NCBI RefSeq assembly: GCF_001043955.1
Contig: NZ_LABZ01000122.1
Location: 38,063-102,062, forward strand
Source: Methylobacterium tarhaniae
Lineage (GTDB): Bacteria > Pseudomonadota > Alphaproteobacteria > Rhizobiales > Beijerinckiaceae
Direction: 5' to 3'
Length of the DNA: 64,000 nucleotides
In this document: positions 36,913 to 45,055 of the stretch, piece after piece
Layout of the letters: the number at the start of each line of letters is the position of its first letter
Numbering within the stretch: position 1 is the first letter of the stretch
Made by a program: the position numbers and the translations under genes
Notes under the pieces: model-generated
The model's database searches: none
What the model saw: the letters and a program-made list of their open reading frames with translations, nothing else
What the model was told of the DNA's origin: nothing

Positions 36913-37262
36913 CGGACCACCCGATCACGATCACGCCGAACCCGCACCGTATCCGCGTCATGCTCGGCGGCACGATCGTCGCCGAGACCACCCGGGCGCT
37001 CACCCTGCGCGAGGGCGGGCTGCCCCCGGTCCAGTACATCCCACGGGAGGATGCCGAGATGGACCTCTTCGAGCGCACGGAGCACCGCACGCATTGCCCG
37101 CACAAGGGCGATGCGAGCTACTACTCGCTCACGGCCGGCGGTCTCGAGCGGGCGAACGCCGTCTGGAGCTACGAATCGCCGTTCCCGGCGGTGTCGGCGA
37201 TCGCGGGCTACCTGGCCTTCTATCCGAACAAGGTCGATGCGATCGAGGAATTCACGGATTGA
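36909..37262 (+). CDS. DUF427 domain-containing protein
   Basis: A 117-residue protein starting at ATG 36909, overlapping the methyltransferase stop (ATGA). It has the DUF427 pattern RVMLGGTIVAETTRALTLREGG, PPVQYIPREDAEMDLFERTEHRTHCPHKGDASYYSL and the terminal AGYLAFYPNKVDAIEE. The CPHKGDASYYSL motif is the family's signature. DUF427 proteins are small, widespread in Alphaproteobacteria and Actinobacteria, and uncharacterised. Coupling with the methyltransferase suggests related roles. Confidence 0.9.
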   Translation: MTDHPITITPNPHRIRVMLGGTIVAETTRALTLREGGLPPVQYIPREDAEMDLFERTEHRTHCPHKGDASYYSLTAGGLERANAVWSYESPFPAVSAIAGYLAFYPNKVDAIEEFTD

Positions 37263-37265
37263 GCG

Positions 37266-37682
37266 TCACGGCCCGAGCAGATCGACGATCGCCGGCAGCA
37301 GCGGCAGGTCGGCCGGCGGCATCGGGTAGCTCGCGAGGTCGCGCGGGCGCACCCATTTGAGCGCCTGCCCCTCCCGCGACTGCACGAAGCCGTCCCAGCG
37401 CCGGCAGACATAGAGCGGCATCAGGAGGTGGAAGCTCTCATAGGCGTGGCTGGCGAAGCTGAGGGGTGCGAGGCAATCCGCCTTCACGGTGATGCCGAGC
37501 TCCTCCGCGAGTTCACGGATCAGCGTCTCCTCCGGGCGCTCGCCGGGCTCGATCTTGCCGCCCGGGAACTCCCACAGCCCTGCGAGCTGCTTCCCGGGCG
37601 GGCGCTGCGCCAGGAGCACGCGCCCGTCCGGATCGACGAGGGCGACCGCCACCACGAGGAGGAGCTTCACGGGTTCGGCCAT
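37266..37682 (-). CDS. mutT: (Deoxy)nucleoside triphosphate pyrophosphohydrolase, MutT-type Nudix
   Basis: A 138-residue Nudix enzyme with the box GGKIEPGERPEETLIRELAE (then ELGI), beginning LLLVVAVALVDPDGRVLLAQRPPGKQLAGLWEFPGG. WEFPGGK is typical of 8-oxo-dGTP diphosphatases, which clear oxidised nucleotides before they are incorporated. The C-terminus ALKWVRPRDLASYPMPPADLPLLPAI fits MutT. Its stop is four bases from the convergent DUF427 stop. The upstream SIMPL and argJ genes lie on the same strand behind it. Confidence 0.9.
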   Translation of the reverse strand: MAEPVKLLLVVAVALVDPDGRVLLAQRPPGKQLAGLWEFPGGKIEPGERPEETLIRELAEELGITVKADCLAPLSFASHAYESFHLLMPLYVCRRWDGFVQSREGQALKWVRPRDLASYPMPPADLPLLPAIVDLLGP

Positions 37683-37741
37683 GCGGAGCGGGTCTCCTGG
37701 AAGGGTGGGGCGCGCCCGTCGGCGCGCCGATGCTGCGCGCG

Positions 37742-38473
37742 TCAGGGCGCGACCTGGTACGAGGCCTCGACGGCGGCCTCGATCGTGATCGTGCCGGCCT
37801 CGACCGGGACCGCGACGCCGACGGGCGCCGCCTTCGCGGCGAAGGCACGGGCCTGGATCGGCGCCGGCGAGCCTTCCCGCGGCGGCGAGACCAGGCTCTC
37901 CAGTCGCCCGAGGCGGATGCCGGCCGCCTCCGCCAGGGTCTCGGCCTGGCGCCGCGCATCCCGCACCGCATCCGCCCGGACGGCGTTCTCCGTCTGGGCC
38001 GGATCCGACAGCCCGAAGGCGACGCCGCCGATCCGGTCGGCCCCGCCGTCGAGCAGGCGGCGCATCAGCGCGCCGAGGCGCTTGAGGTCGCGCACCCGCA
38101 CCGAGACGGCGTTGGTGGCCTGGTAGCCGTCGGGCACGTCGCGCATCTGCCCGCCGGGATCGCGCACGGTCTTGCTGACCGGTCGCAGGGACACGGCGGC
38201 GGTGGCGAGGTCCGGGCCCGTGATGCCGAATTCGCCGGCGAGCTCCACCACCTTGCGGGCGGCGGCCGAGTTCTGGTCGAGGGCCGCGGCCGGGTTGGGA
38301 CCGCGGCTCTCCACCGCGATCTCCACCGTGGCGAAATCCGGCACCACCTCCCGGCTCGCCCGGCCGACGACGCTGATGCGGCCGGGCGCATCGTCGGCGA
38401 GCACAGGCCCCGCCAGGACGAGGCCGGGCCCGGTCAGGAACCCCGCCAGGAGGAGCGCCGCACCCGCCTTCAC
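37742..38473 (-). CDS. SIMPL (DUF541) domain exported protein
   Basis: A 243-residue protein from GTG 38473, which overlaps the argJ stop as GTGA. A signal peptide ([22 protein letters not shown], cleavage near LA-DD) precedes a SIMPL domain: [47 protein letters not shown] and [22 protein letters not shown]. Bacterial members such as BP26 and OapA are periplasmic or outer-membrane proteins, some oligomeric, with roles in oxidative-stress tolerance reported for YggE. Coupling to argJ is positional and does not imply a pathway link. Confidence 0.9.
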   Translation of the reverse strand: MKAGAALLLAGFLTGPGLVLAGPVLADDAPGRISVVGRASREVVPDFATVEIAVESRGPNPAAALDQNSAAARKVVELAGEFGITGPDLATAAVSLRPVSKTVRDPGGQMRDVPDGYQATNAVSVRVRDLKRLGALMRRLLDGGADRIGGVAFGLSDPAQTENAVRADAVRDARRQAETLAEAAGIRLGRLESLVSPPREGSPAPIQARAFAAKAAPVGVAVPVEAGTITIEAAVEASYQVAP

Positions 38474-39711
38474 GAGCGGTAATCCCCGTTGATCTCCACG
38501 TAGGCCTTGGTGAGGTCGCAGGTCCAGACCCGGGCCTTCCCGCCGCCGAGACCGAGATCGACCGCGATCCTGACCTCGTCTCCCCGCATCGCCGCCGAGG
38601 CCGCCGCCTCGTCGTAGCCCGGATCGCGGGCGCCCTCGACGGCGACGCGCACGTCGCCGAACCAGATCGCCAGCCGGTCGCGGTCGGCCGGCTCGCCGGC
38701 CTTGCCGACCGCCATCACCACGCGGCCCCAATTGGCGTCCTCGCCCGCCACCGCGGTCTTCACCAGCGGCGAGTTGGCGATCGACATCGCGATCCGGTGG
38801 GCGGAGGCGTCGTCGGTCGCACCGCCGACCTCGATGGTGACGAACTTGCGCGCACCCTCGCCGTCGCGGGCCACCAGCTGGGCGAGCTCGCACAGAAGGT
38901 CGTCGAGCGCCTCGGCGAACCCGGCCAGGGCCGGATCCTCGGCCGATGCGACGGGAGCGTTGCCGGCCTTGGCGGTGGCGAACAGCATCAGGGTGTCGGA
39001 GGTCGAGGTGTCGCCGTCGACCGTGCAGCAGTTGAAGCTCTTGGCGACGCCGCTCGTGAGCAACGCCTGCAGCACCTCGGCCGGCAGGTCGGCATCGGTG
39101 AACACGAAGGACAGCATCGTCGCCATGTCGGGGGCGATCATGCCGGCGCCCTTGGCGATGCCATTGATCGTCACGTCCACCCCGCCGAGCCGCACCCGGC
39201 GGGTGGCGAGCTTCGGGAAGGTGTCGGTGGTCATGATGGCGCTGGCGGCTTCCGTCCAGCGCTCGGCCCCCCCGCCGGCGCGACCGGCGCATTCCGCCAG
39301 CACGCCGTCGAACTTGGTGGCGTCGAGGGGTTCGCCGATCACGCCGGTCGAGGCGATGAACACCTCGCCGGGTGCGCAATCCGCCGCCTTGCCGGCGATC
39401 TCGGCGGTGAGGCGCACCGAGTCGCGGCCCTTGAGGCCCGTGAAGGCGTTGGCATTGCCGGAATTGACCACCAGGGCGCGGGCCTGCTGCCCGCCGCGCA
39501 GGGTCTCGCGGCACCAGTCGACCGCCGCGGAGGGGCATTTCGAGCGGGTGAAGACGCCGGCGGCCCGGGTGCCGGGATCGAGCAGGACCAGCAGCACGTC
39601 GGTGCGGCCGCGATAGCGGATGCCGGCCTGCGCGGTGGCGAGGCGCACGCCGGCGATCGGCGGCAGGGCGGGCTGGTGCTTGGGCGCGAGCGGCGAGACG
39701 GGATGAGACAT
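38470..39711 (-). CDS. argJ: Bifunctional glutamate N-acetyltransferase / amino-acid acetyltransferase
   Basis: A 413-residue enzyme that recycles the acetyl group from N-acetylornithine to glutamate in arginine synthesis. The autoproteolysis site is in [16 protein letters not shown], where cleavage occurs between Ala 197 and Thr 198, making the new N-terminal threonine the nucleophile. Other matches are [16 protein letters not shown] and [13 protein letters not shown] 39711 gives [25 protein letters not shown], the usual start; the longer upstream frame is arginine-rich and unlikely. The stop overlaps the SIMPL gene. Confidence 0.95.
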   Translation of the reverse strand: MSHPVSPLAPKHQPALPPIAGVRLATAQAGIRYRGRTDVLLVLLDPGTRAAGVFTRSKCPSAAVDWCRETLRGGQQARALVVNSGNANAFTGLKGRDSVRLTAEIAGKAADCAPGEVFIASTGVIGEPLDATKFDGVLAECAGRAGGGAERWTEAASAIMTTDTFPKLATRRVRLGGVDVTINGIAKGAGMIAPDMATMLSFVFTDADLPAEVLQALLTSGVAKSFNCCTVDGDTSTSDTLMLFATAKAGNAPVASAEDPALAGFAEALDDLLCELAQLVARDGEGARKFVTIEVGGATDDASAHRIAMSIANSPLVKTAVAGEDANWGRVVMAVGKAGEPADRDRLAIWFGDVRVAVEGARDPGYDEAAASAAMRGDEVRIAVDLGLGGGKARVWTCDLTKAYVEINGDYRS

Positions 39712-39897
39712 GCGGGGCTCCGGTCCGCCGACGCCTCGTCGTCCGCGTCGGCGCCGCGGTGTTGCCCCGCGGAGGCGCCCTGCGTCAACCGGGGCCGTGC
39801 TTTCGCGGCAGGGGCGGTTGTGCTTGCGGTTGTGCATGTCCGGGTTGATCGCTCCGCTTCCGCGCCGCGGCGCGGGCTGCGCCCTTGGGGCGAGGCA

Positions 39898-39916
39898 GTG
39901 GAAAACTGTTTTCCAC
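39898..39916. promoter_or_regulatory. Operator-like palindrome
   Basis: GTGGAAAACTGTTTTCCAC is a perfect inverted repeat: two 9-base arms around a central T. It lies about 120 bases before the LysR start and about 190 bases from the argJ start. The size and symmetry are those of a dimeric helix-turn-helix regulator site. It could serve the LysR gene itself, argJ, or both. LysR boxes usually have T-N11-A symmetry, so another regulator family may be involved. Confidence 0.5.
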
Positions 39917-39950
39917 GGCGGGGCTGACGTAGCGGCGGCGGAGAGCTATC

Positions 39951-39980
39951 TTATCTAGAGTTGCACATTATTATCTAGAG
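39951..39980. promoter_or_regulatory. Pair of 10-base direct repeats
   Basis: TTATCTAGAG occurs at 39951-39960 and again at 39971-39980, with a 20-base period that would put the two copies on the same face of the helix. The segment is AT-rich in a GC-rich genome and lies about 57-86 bases before the LysR start, where a promoter would be expected. It may be an activator site or part of the promoter. Confidence 0.45.
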
Positions 39981-40036
39981 AGTCAGAGTCAGGATGCGCG
40001 GTTGCGAGCCGCCGTTTGCTGCCCGGAGGTTTCCGC

Positions 40037-40999
40037 TTGGCCCACCCGCAAGTTCTTCGCGACATGGCATTGTTCGTCGAGGTCGCGAAGCGGAAGAGCT
40101 TCAGCCAGGCTGCTGTGGCGCTCGATGTGCCGATCTCGTCCCTCTCCCGACGCATCACCCAGTTCGAGATGTCGATCGGGCTGCGCCTGCTCGACCGGAC
40201 CACCCGCAAGATCGTGCTGACCCCGCACGGCGAGGCCTATTACGAGCAGGCGACGCGCCTGGTGGAGGAGGCGCACCGGACCTTCGACGAACTGATCGCC
40301 CAGGCGAAGGGACCGAGCGGCCTGCTCAAGATCGCGGCGCCCCCGGATCCGTGGGTGATGCATCATCTCTCGACCGTCGCGGCGGAATACGCGCTCCGCT
40401 ACACGCAGGTGCGCGTGCAACTCGACCTCTGGCCCCAACTCGTCGATCTCTCCCAGGATGGCTACGACCTGGCGCTCGCCGTCGGCGCGCCGCGGGAGAC
40501 CTCGATGATCACCCGCAAGGTGGCGGAACTCGAGAACGGCCTGTACGCCTCGCCCGACTACCTGGATCGAGCCGGGCGGCCCGAGGCCCCGGCGGAACTG
40601 GCGCGGCACCAGGCCGTGGCGGTCGGCCCGCCGGCCGCGTCGAATGCCTGGTCGCTGGAGCGGGAGGGCGAGGCGGTCTCGGTCACCATCGGCAGCACGG
40701 TCTCGAGCAACAGCCAGGGCCTGGCCCGGCGCCTCGCCGTATCCGGGCATGGCATCGCCCTGCTGCAGGCGATCGACGTGGGGCAGGACGTGGAGGCCGG
40801 ACGCCTGGAGCGGGTGCTGCCCGCCTGGCACGGTCGTCCCAGCCCGGTCTACATCGTGACGACCTCGCGGCTGCTGCCGGCCAAGACCCGCAGCTTCATC
40901 GCCTTCGCGTCGCGCCAGCTCGCCGAGCAGCTGATGCCGCGCGGCGTCACCCTGGACGAGGCCGAGCTCGCCGCCCTGTACGACCTGCAGGAGGCGTGA
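40037..40999 (+). CDS. LysR family transcriptional regulator
   Basis: A 320-residue regulator. The DNA-binding domain is FVEVAKRKSFSQAAVALDVP (then ISSLSRRITQFEMSIGLRLL) near residues 12-50, with the LDRTTRKIVLTPHGEAYYEQA linker typical of the CrgA-type subgroup, and an effector domain. TTG 40037 is preferred because GGAGG lies 8 bases upstream; ATG 40064 is nine codons later and would begin just before the first helix. It is divergent from argJ across a 325-base region with an operator-like palindrome. Downstream, the PPTase gene follows after 70 bases on the same strand. Confidence 0.88.
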   Translation: MAHPQVLRDMALFVEVAKRKSFSQAAVALDVPISSLSRRITQFEMSIGLRLLDRTTRKIVLTPHGEAYYEQATRLVEEAHRTFDELIAQAKGPSGLLKIAAPPDPWVMHHLSTVAAEYALRYTQVRVQLDLWPQLVDLSQDGYDLALAVGAPRETSMITRKVAELENGLYASPDYLDRAGRPEAPAELARHQAVAVGPPAASNAWSLEREGEAVSVTIGSTVSSNSQGLARRLAVSGHGIALLQAIDVGQDVEAGRLERVLPAWHGRPSPVYIVTTSRLLPAKTRSFIAFASRQLAEQLMPRGVTLDEAELAALYDLQEA

Positions 41000-41069
41000 C
41001 GCGCCGAGCCGGCCCGTGCTTTCGAAGCCAGCCCGTGCTTTAGCTCGCGGGGGGCAGGGCAGCGGCGTG

Positions 41070-41750
41070 ATGACACTTTCCGATCTCGTTTTCACGGGTG
41101 TGACGCTGGCGGTGGCGGCGCCAGCCGACGCGGCCGCCCGCCTGTCGGCGGGGCGCCAAGTCCTGTCGCCGGACGAGGTCGCGCGCATCGCCCGCTACCG
41201 GCAGGCGCGGGACCGCCATGAGCGAGCGGCGGCCCATGGCTTGCTCCGCCACCTGCTCGGGCCCTGGCTCGGCCGTGACCCGGCCGCGGTCGTCCTGGCG
41301 CGGGATGCGGGCGACAGGCCGTTCCTGCCCGGGGTGACGAGCCTCGACCTCAATCTCAGCCATGGCGGCGGCTGGGTCGCGGTCGGGCTGTCGACCTCCG
41401 GCCGGATCGGCGTCGACGTCGAGGGCGCTGCCCGAGCGGTGGAGTGGGATCGCGTGGCACCGGTCTTCCTGCATCCGGCCGAGCTGGCCGAGTATCACGG
41501 CCTGCCCGCCGGGGCGCGGCCGCGGCGGGCCCTGGAATACTGGTCGGTCAAGGAGGCCTGCCTGAAGGCGACGGGCGAGGGGCTGGTGGCCGAGCCACGA
41601 ACGGTCCGCCTGACGCCGGAGGGAGCGGCCTGGCGCCTGGCGCGGGCCGGCCTGTCGCTGAGGGCGGAGTCGCGGGTCCTGCCGGACGGGTCGCGGTTCG
41701 CCTGGGCGGTCGAGGAGGGGGTGGAGGTGTCGGTCGCAGTCGCAGGCTGA
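41070..41750 (+). CDS. 4'-phosphopantetheinyl transferase (Sfp type)
   Basis: A 226-residue enzyme that transfers phosphopantetheine from CoA to the active serine of carrier domains. Motifs in order: NLSH (95-98), the metal-binding GVDVE (114-118) and WSVKEACLKA (158-167), the three signatures of the Sfp/EntD family rather than the short AcpS. Sfp types serve secondary-metabolism carriers, so this enzyme is the natural candidate to prime the Pls-like synthetase at 19553-23641. ATG 41070 was chosen over an upstream ATG at 41016 because the additional residues are unconvincing and GGGGGCAGGG precedes the start. Confidence 0.92.
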   Translation: MTLSDLVFTGVTLAVAAPADAAARLSAGRQVLSPDEVARIARYRQARDRHERAAAHGLLRHLLGPWLGRDPAAVVLARDAGDRPFLPGVTSLDLNLSHGGGWVAVGLSTSGRIGVDVEGAARAVEWDRVAPVFLHPAELAEYHGLPAGARPRRALEYWSVKEACLKATGEGLVAEPRTVRLTPEGAAWRLARAGLSLRAESRVLPDGSRFAWAVEEGVEVSVAVAG

Positions 41751-41950
41751 TCGCTTGCCAATCAACCGGTAGCCGGAATCCGAAGATGGTTCATCCGTGA
41801 GGGACGGCAAGGCCGGTGAACAACTGGCACGGAAACCGAGATGTCTCCACGTTACCCCGGGGATCGACGAAGTCGAGAGCCTGAGATCTGTCATCGCTGA
41901 CGCCCCAGTATCGAGCGACCAACGCTCCACCCCATTTCGGAATCATTGGC

Positions 41951-41996
41951 GTTTATGGATCCCGGGCTCCGCCACACGGCCCCGGGATGACGATGG
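41951..41996. repeat. Dispersed palindromic element, single arm
   Basis: The sequence GGATCCCGGGCTCCGCCACA and the following CGGCCCCGGGATGACGATGG match the right arm of the long repeat at 12126-12165 with few differences. It is itself imperfectly palindromic (CCCGGG...CCCGGG). It lies downstream of the PPTase gene and of the convergent rpoH gene, a typical location for dispersed extragenic palindromes. Confidence 0.65.
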
Positions 41997-42032
41997 AGCG
42001 CTTCACGTCTGCCGTTTCGATCAAACAGGCTC

Positions 42033-42911
42033 TCAAACGTACGCGCTCATCCCGGCATTCGATTGCGGGAAGCGCTCGGCCAGGGCGCGGCGGAGCTTCT
42101 CGAGGGCGCGATTCTCGATCTGGCGCACGCGCTCCTTGGAGATGCCGAGACGGTGGCCCAAGGCCTCCAGCGTCGCCTGATCCTCGGCGAGGCGCCGCTC
42201 GTGCAGGATGCGCAGCTCGCGCTCGGAAAGCACGGTCAGCGCCTGGCGCAGCCAGGTCAGGCGGCGCTCGCCGTCGACGGCGTCGGAGACGGTCTCGTCG
42301 GGCAGGGGCGAGGTATCGACCAGGAAGTCCACGCGCTCGGCCGAGGCCTCGCCATCGTCGCCGACGGGGGCGTTGAGCGACATGTCCGGGCCGGAGAGAC
42401 GGGCATCCATCAGCGCGACGTCCTCACGGGACACGCCGATGGCGGTGGCGATGCGGCGATGGATCTCGTCGCCGACGCGCTCGTCGGTCGATTGCATCAG
42501 CCGGGCGCGAAGGCGCCGAAGATTGAAGAACAGCGCCTTCTGGGCGGAGGAAGTGCCGCCGCGGACGATCGACCAGTTGCGCAGGATGTAATCCTGGATC
42601 GAAGCCCGGATCCACCAGGTCGCGTAGGTCGAGAAGCGCACGTCGCGCTCGGGCTCGAAGCGGGCGGCGGCCTCCATCAGGCCGACATGGCCCTCCTGGA
42701 CCAGATCCGCCATCGGCAGGCCGTAATGGCGGAAGCGGCCCGCCAGGGCGATCACGAGCCGCATATGGGCGGAGATCAGACGGTGCAGGGCCTGCTCGTC
42801 ACGCTCGTCCTTCCAGCGCACCGCGAGGCCGCGCTCCTCCTCCCTTTCGAGGAAGGGGGCATCCATCGCAACTCGCACGAACTGCCGACGTATGCCTGCG
42901 ATTTCCGCCAT
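42033..42911 (-). CDS. rpoH: RNA polymerase sigma-32 factor, RpoH2-like
   Basis: A 292-residue sigma-70-family factor. Region 2 contains RLISAHMRLVIALAGRFRHY, DLVQEGHVGLMEAAARFEPERDVRFSTYATWWIRASIQDYI. The RpoH box is AQKALFFNLRRLRARL, and region 4 ends with ALGHRLGISKERVRQIENRALEKL. The segment NWSIVRGGTSSAQKALFFNLRR is of the RpoH2/RpoHII type (RpoH1 has WSLVKMGTTANQKKLF), which in Rhodobacter governs singlet-oxygen and other stress genes. ATG 42911 (MAEIAGIRRQFV) matches the usual start. The long upstream frame is shadow. Promoter elements were not recognised. Confidence 0.92.
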   Translation of the reverse strand: MAEIAGIRRQFVRVAMDAPFLEREEERGLAVRWKDERDEQALHRLISAHMRLVIALAGRFRHYGLPMADLVQEGHVGLMEAAARFEPERDVRFSTYATWWIRASIQDYILRNWSIVRGGTSSAQKALFFNLRRLRARLMQSTDERVGDEIHRRIATAIGVSREDVALMDARLSGPDMSLNAPVGDDGEASAERVDFLVDTSPLPDETVSDAVDGERRLTWLRQALTVLSERELRILHERRLAEDQATLEALGHRLGISKERVRQIENRALEKLRRALAERFPQSNAGMSAYV

Positions 42912-43223
42912 CCCCGCCTCCGCCACTGTGGTGAGCGCTGTGTGTCGCGATGAGGTCGAAGCGCAGCGTGGCGCGCGCTCGTTACACCGCAAGGCCTGCG
43001 ACAACGGCGCGACCACCCGCCCGGTTCCCGCACCGCGAAAAAATCCTCTGCGGTGCGATTCCTTCGTGCGCGCGGCGCATCATGCGAGACATCGTGGGGG
43101 CGGGAGGCCGGAGAGGCGAAGCGGTGGCAGTGGCTCTGGAACGGGGATGGTTGCCCAAGGCCTCGAAATGCGAAAGCCCGGCACGGGGCCGGGCTCTCGT
43201 TGGATCTTTGAAGGCAGCAGGGA
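42912..43223. other. Intergenic region between rpoH and carD
   Basis: 312 bases containing the rpoH 5' region and the end of carD transcription. A stem with arms GCACCGC (43030-43036) and GCGGTGC (43050-43056) around an A-rich 13-base loop lies about 120 bases before the rpoH start. The carD terminator is at 43175-43195. No gene was recognised. Confidence 0.5.
43175..43195 (-). terminator. Terminator of carD
   Basis: AGCCCGGC (43175-43182) and GCCGGGCT (43188-43195) form an 8-base stem with a 5-base loop, followed on the minus strand by TTTCG. It lies about 30 bases after the carD stop (43224). The same stem core recurs after rpsT at 59962-59987. Confidence 0.75.
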
Positions 43224-43811
43224 TCAGGCGGCCTCGGCCTCGTCCTGCAGGTCCTCGCCGTCGGCCTCGGCCTCGGCGCCCTTGGCCCGGCGGGGCGACT
43301 TGGCGAGACTCTGCTCGATGAGCTTGAGCGACTCGGTGTCGGTGATGCGGTTCACCGCCGCGATCTCCCGCACCACCCGGTCGAGGGCCGCCTCGTAGAG
43401 CTGACGCTCGGAATAGGACTGCTCGGGCTGGGCGTCGGAGCGGTAGAGGTCGCGCACCACCTCGGTGACGGCGATCAGGTCGCCGGAATTGATCTTCGCC
43501 TCGTATTCCTGGGCCCGGCGCGACCACATGGTGCGCTTCACCCGGGCGCGGCCGGTGAGCACGTCGAGCGCCTTCTTGACCAGCTCGGGCTCGGCGAGCT
43601 TGCGCATGCCGACCGAGTTCGCCTTGGCGGTCGGGACCCGCAGGACCATCTTGTCCTTCTCGAACGACACCACGAACAGCTCGAGCTTGTAGCCGGCGAT
43701 CTCCTGCTCCTCGATCGCCGTGATGCGGCCGACACCGTGAGCCGGGTACACGATCGCTTCGCCGGTCTTGAAGCCCTGCCGGGCGGCTGTCGTCTTCTTG
43801 GCGGTCGTCAT
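43224..43811 (-). CDS. carD: CarD family transcriptional regulator
   Basis: A 195-residue RNA-polymerase-binding protein. The N-terminal Tudor-like RNAP-interaction domain reads GFKTGEAIVYPAHGVGRITA, EEQEIAGYKLELFVVSFEKDKMVLRVPTAKANSVGMRKL. The C-terminal helical DNA-binding domain includes MWSRRAQEYEAKINSGDLIAVTEVVRDLYR. CarD stabilises open promoter complexes, particularly at rRNA promoters, and is a conserved growth and stress regulator. The last 25 residues are acidic (AEAEADGEDLQDEAEAA). It has its own terminator. Confidence 0.95.
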   Translation of the reverse strand: MTTAKKTTAARQGFKTGEAIVYPAHGVGRITAIEEQEIAGYKLELFVVSFEKDKMVLRVPTAKANSVGMRKLAEPELVKKALDVLTGRARVKRTMWSRRAQEYEAKINSGDLIAVTEVVRDLYRSDAQPEQSYSERQLYEAALDRVVREIAAVNRITDTESLKLIEQSLAKSPRRAKGAEAEADGEDLQDEAEAA

Positions 43812-44253
43812 GCGGGGGTGGCCTCCAGGTCACCGTTCGCGGCAATGTCCGCGACCGGATCATTCATCCGGGTCAGGGCACCCGGCGAAAAATACGCGCC
43901 TGCCGGACATCCCGAGGGGCGCCCGCCAGTCCCTGTCAAACCATAGCTAAGGAACGTCCGAACGCGCTGCGGACCGCATAAGATCCACCTCGGCTGATCG
44001 CATGCCGCCTCGTCCCATCGAAAAAATTCCCGCTCGGTGGACGGAGGCTGCACGTCGGACGAAAAGCGACGGCGAGCAGGAAGCTAGCACGAAGAGGCCA
44101 GAAAATCAAAAAAATTCAGGCGCCCGGCATAGCTGCGCGGGCACCTTGCACCATGTTTCACCAGCTTGGCGGGAGCTTCGCAGACCCGCCATGCGACCCG
44201 GGAAGGGGTCGGGCGGCTCCGGCGCGATCCTTGGTGGAACCGCGCAGGTCCGT
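43812..44253. other. Intergenic region between carD and fdxA
   Basis: 442 bases without a recognised gene. A TTGACA hexamer reads on the minus strand at 43939-43934, about 125 bases before the carD start, but no fitting -10 hexamer was found. The only other recognisable item is the fdxA terminator (44108-44145). The short open frames here have no convincing start or composition. Confidence 0.5.
44108..44145 (-). terminator. Rho-independent terminator of fdxA
   Basis: On the minus strand GGTGCCCG pairs with CGGGCGCC (one G-T wobble; plus-strand arms 44138-44145 and 44119-44126) and is followed, after TGAA, by TTTTTTT. It lies about 110 bases downstream of the fdxA stop at 44254. A strong stem followed by a T-run fits a factor-independent terminator. 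Confidence 0.7.
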
Positions 44254-44592
44254 TCAGTCGCCCGAACCGGGATTGGCCGAGAAATGCGCCTCGAACTTGC
44301 CGGGCTTGCCGTCCCATTCCTTGGCGTCGGCCGGCGCGGCCTTCTTCTGGGTGATGTTCGGCCAGCTCTTCGCCATGTCGGCGTTCAGCTTCAGCCAGCT
44401 CTCCAGGCCCGGCTCGGTGTCGGGCTTGATCGCCTCGGCCGGGCATTCGGGCTCGCACACGCCGCAATCGATGCACTCGTCCGGCTGGATGACGAGCATG
44501 TTCTCGCCCTCGTAGAAGCAGTCGACCGGACACACCTCGACGCAGTCCATGTACTTGCACTTGATGCAGTTGTCGGTGACGACGTAGGTCAT
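44254..44592 (-). CDS. fdxA: 7Fe ferredoxin FdxA
   Basis: A 112-residue electron carrier from ATG 44592. The cysteine pattern is that of seven-iron ferredoxin I: Cys 9, 17 and 50 for the [3Fe-4S] cluster and Cys 21, 40, 43 and 46 for the [4Fe-4S] cluster, with extra Cys 12 and 25. The C-terminal tail (about residues 58-112) with [20 protein letters not shown] is that of alphaproteobacterial FdxA. It has its own terminator and no redox partner gene nearby, so the electron donor and acceptor are unknown. Confidence 0.95.
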   Translation of the reverse strand: MTYVVTDNCIKCKYMDCVEVCPVDCFYEGENMLVIQPDECIDCGVCEPECPAEAIKPDTEPGLESWLKLNADMAKSWPNITQKKAAPADAKEWDGKPGKFEAHFSANPGSGD

Positions 44593-44752
44593 GGGCCGGT
44601 GAAACCTCGAAGGCAGATGGGCGCTCGCGCGGCACCCGGGCGTATGGGCGGGCCTTAGACCCGGGCGGGCGGGCTTGCAAGCCGCCCCATGGGGGGCAGC
44701 GTTGCGTAGCCGTGACGCGTCGCCTTCGCGTCACGCTTTCGCACGGAGCCGC

Positions 44753-45046
44753 TCACCCCTCCGCCTCGCCGGCCGAGAGGTCGGCCGAGAGGTCGGCATA
44801 GAGCAGTCGGGCTTCCGGGGCGGGACCCCGGCGCATGCCGAGATCGAGCACCCGCACCGCCGCCGTGACGTGCTGGGCCGCGACGGTGATCACGTCGCCC
44901 ACCGCCACGGCCTTGGACGGGGCGTCGGCCCGCTGGCCGTTCACCCGCACGAAGCCGTCCTCGATCAGGCGCGCGGCCAGGGAGCGCGTCTTGGCGAAGC
45001 GCGCGAACCACAGCCACTTGTCGAGGCGCTGCCGGTCCGCGCGCAT
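44753..45046 (-). CDS. RNA-binding S4 domain protein (Hsp15-like)
   Basis: A 97-residue protein whose first 60 residues are an S4 RNA-binding domain: RLDKWLWFARFAKTRSLAARLIEDGFVRVNGQRADAPSKAVAVGDVITV. This pattern matches ribosome-associated heat-shock protein Hsp15 (HslR), which binds 50S subunits with stalled nascent chains. The C-terminus (ADLSADLSAGEAEG) is acidic and variable. It starts 9 bases after the stop of the large helicase gene and is probably co-transcribed with it. Confidence 0.9.
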   Translation of the reverse strand: MRADRQRLDKWLWFARFAKTRSLAARLIEDGFVRVNGQRADAPSKAVAVGDVITVAAQHVTAAVRVLDLGMRRGPAPEARLLYADLSADLSAGEAEG

Positions 45047-45055
45047 GGCTCGCGG

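Larger units (their letters stand above)
39712..40036. other. Intergenic regulatory region between argJ and LysR gene
   Basis: A 325-base non-coding stretch separating divergent genes. Its left half is GC-rich like the coding DNA; its right half (about 39940-39990) is conspicuously AT-rich. It holds a 19-base palindrome and a pair of 10-base direct repeats, listed separately. No recognised gene is present. Confidence 0.6.

Noticed and set aside
41751..42032. Possible RNA gene or terminator in the gap between the PPTase and rpoH genes.
   Set aside because: No tRNA-like cloverleaf or stem with T-run was seen; the only structure is a copy of the dispersed palindromic element.
43900..43939. TTGACA on the minus strand upstream of carD as a promoter.
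   Set aside because: The hexamer is good, but no -10 element lies at 16-18 bases from it, so the promoter is not called.
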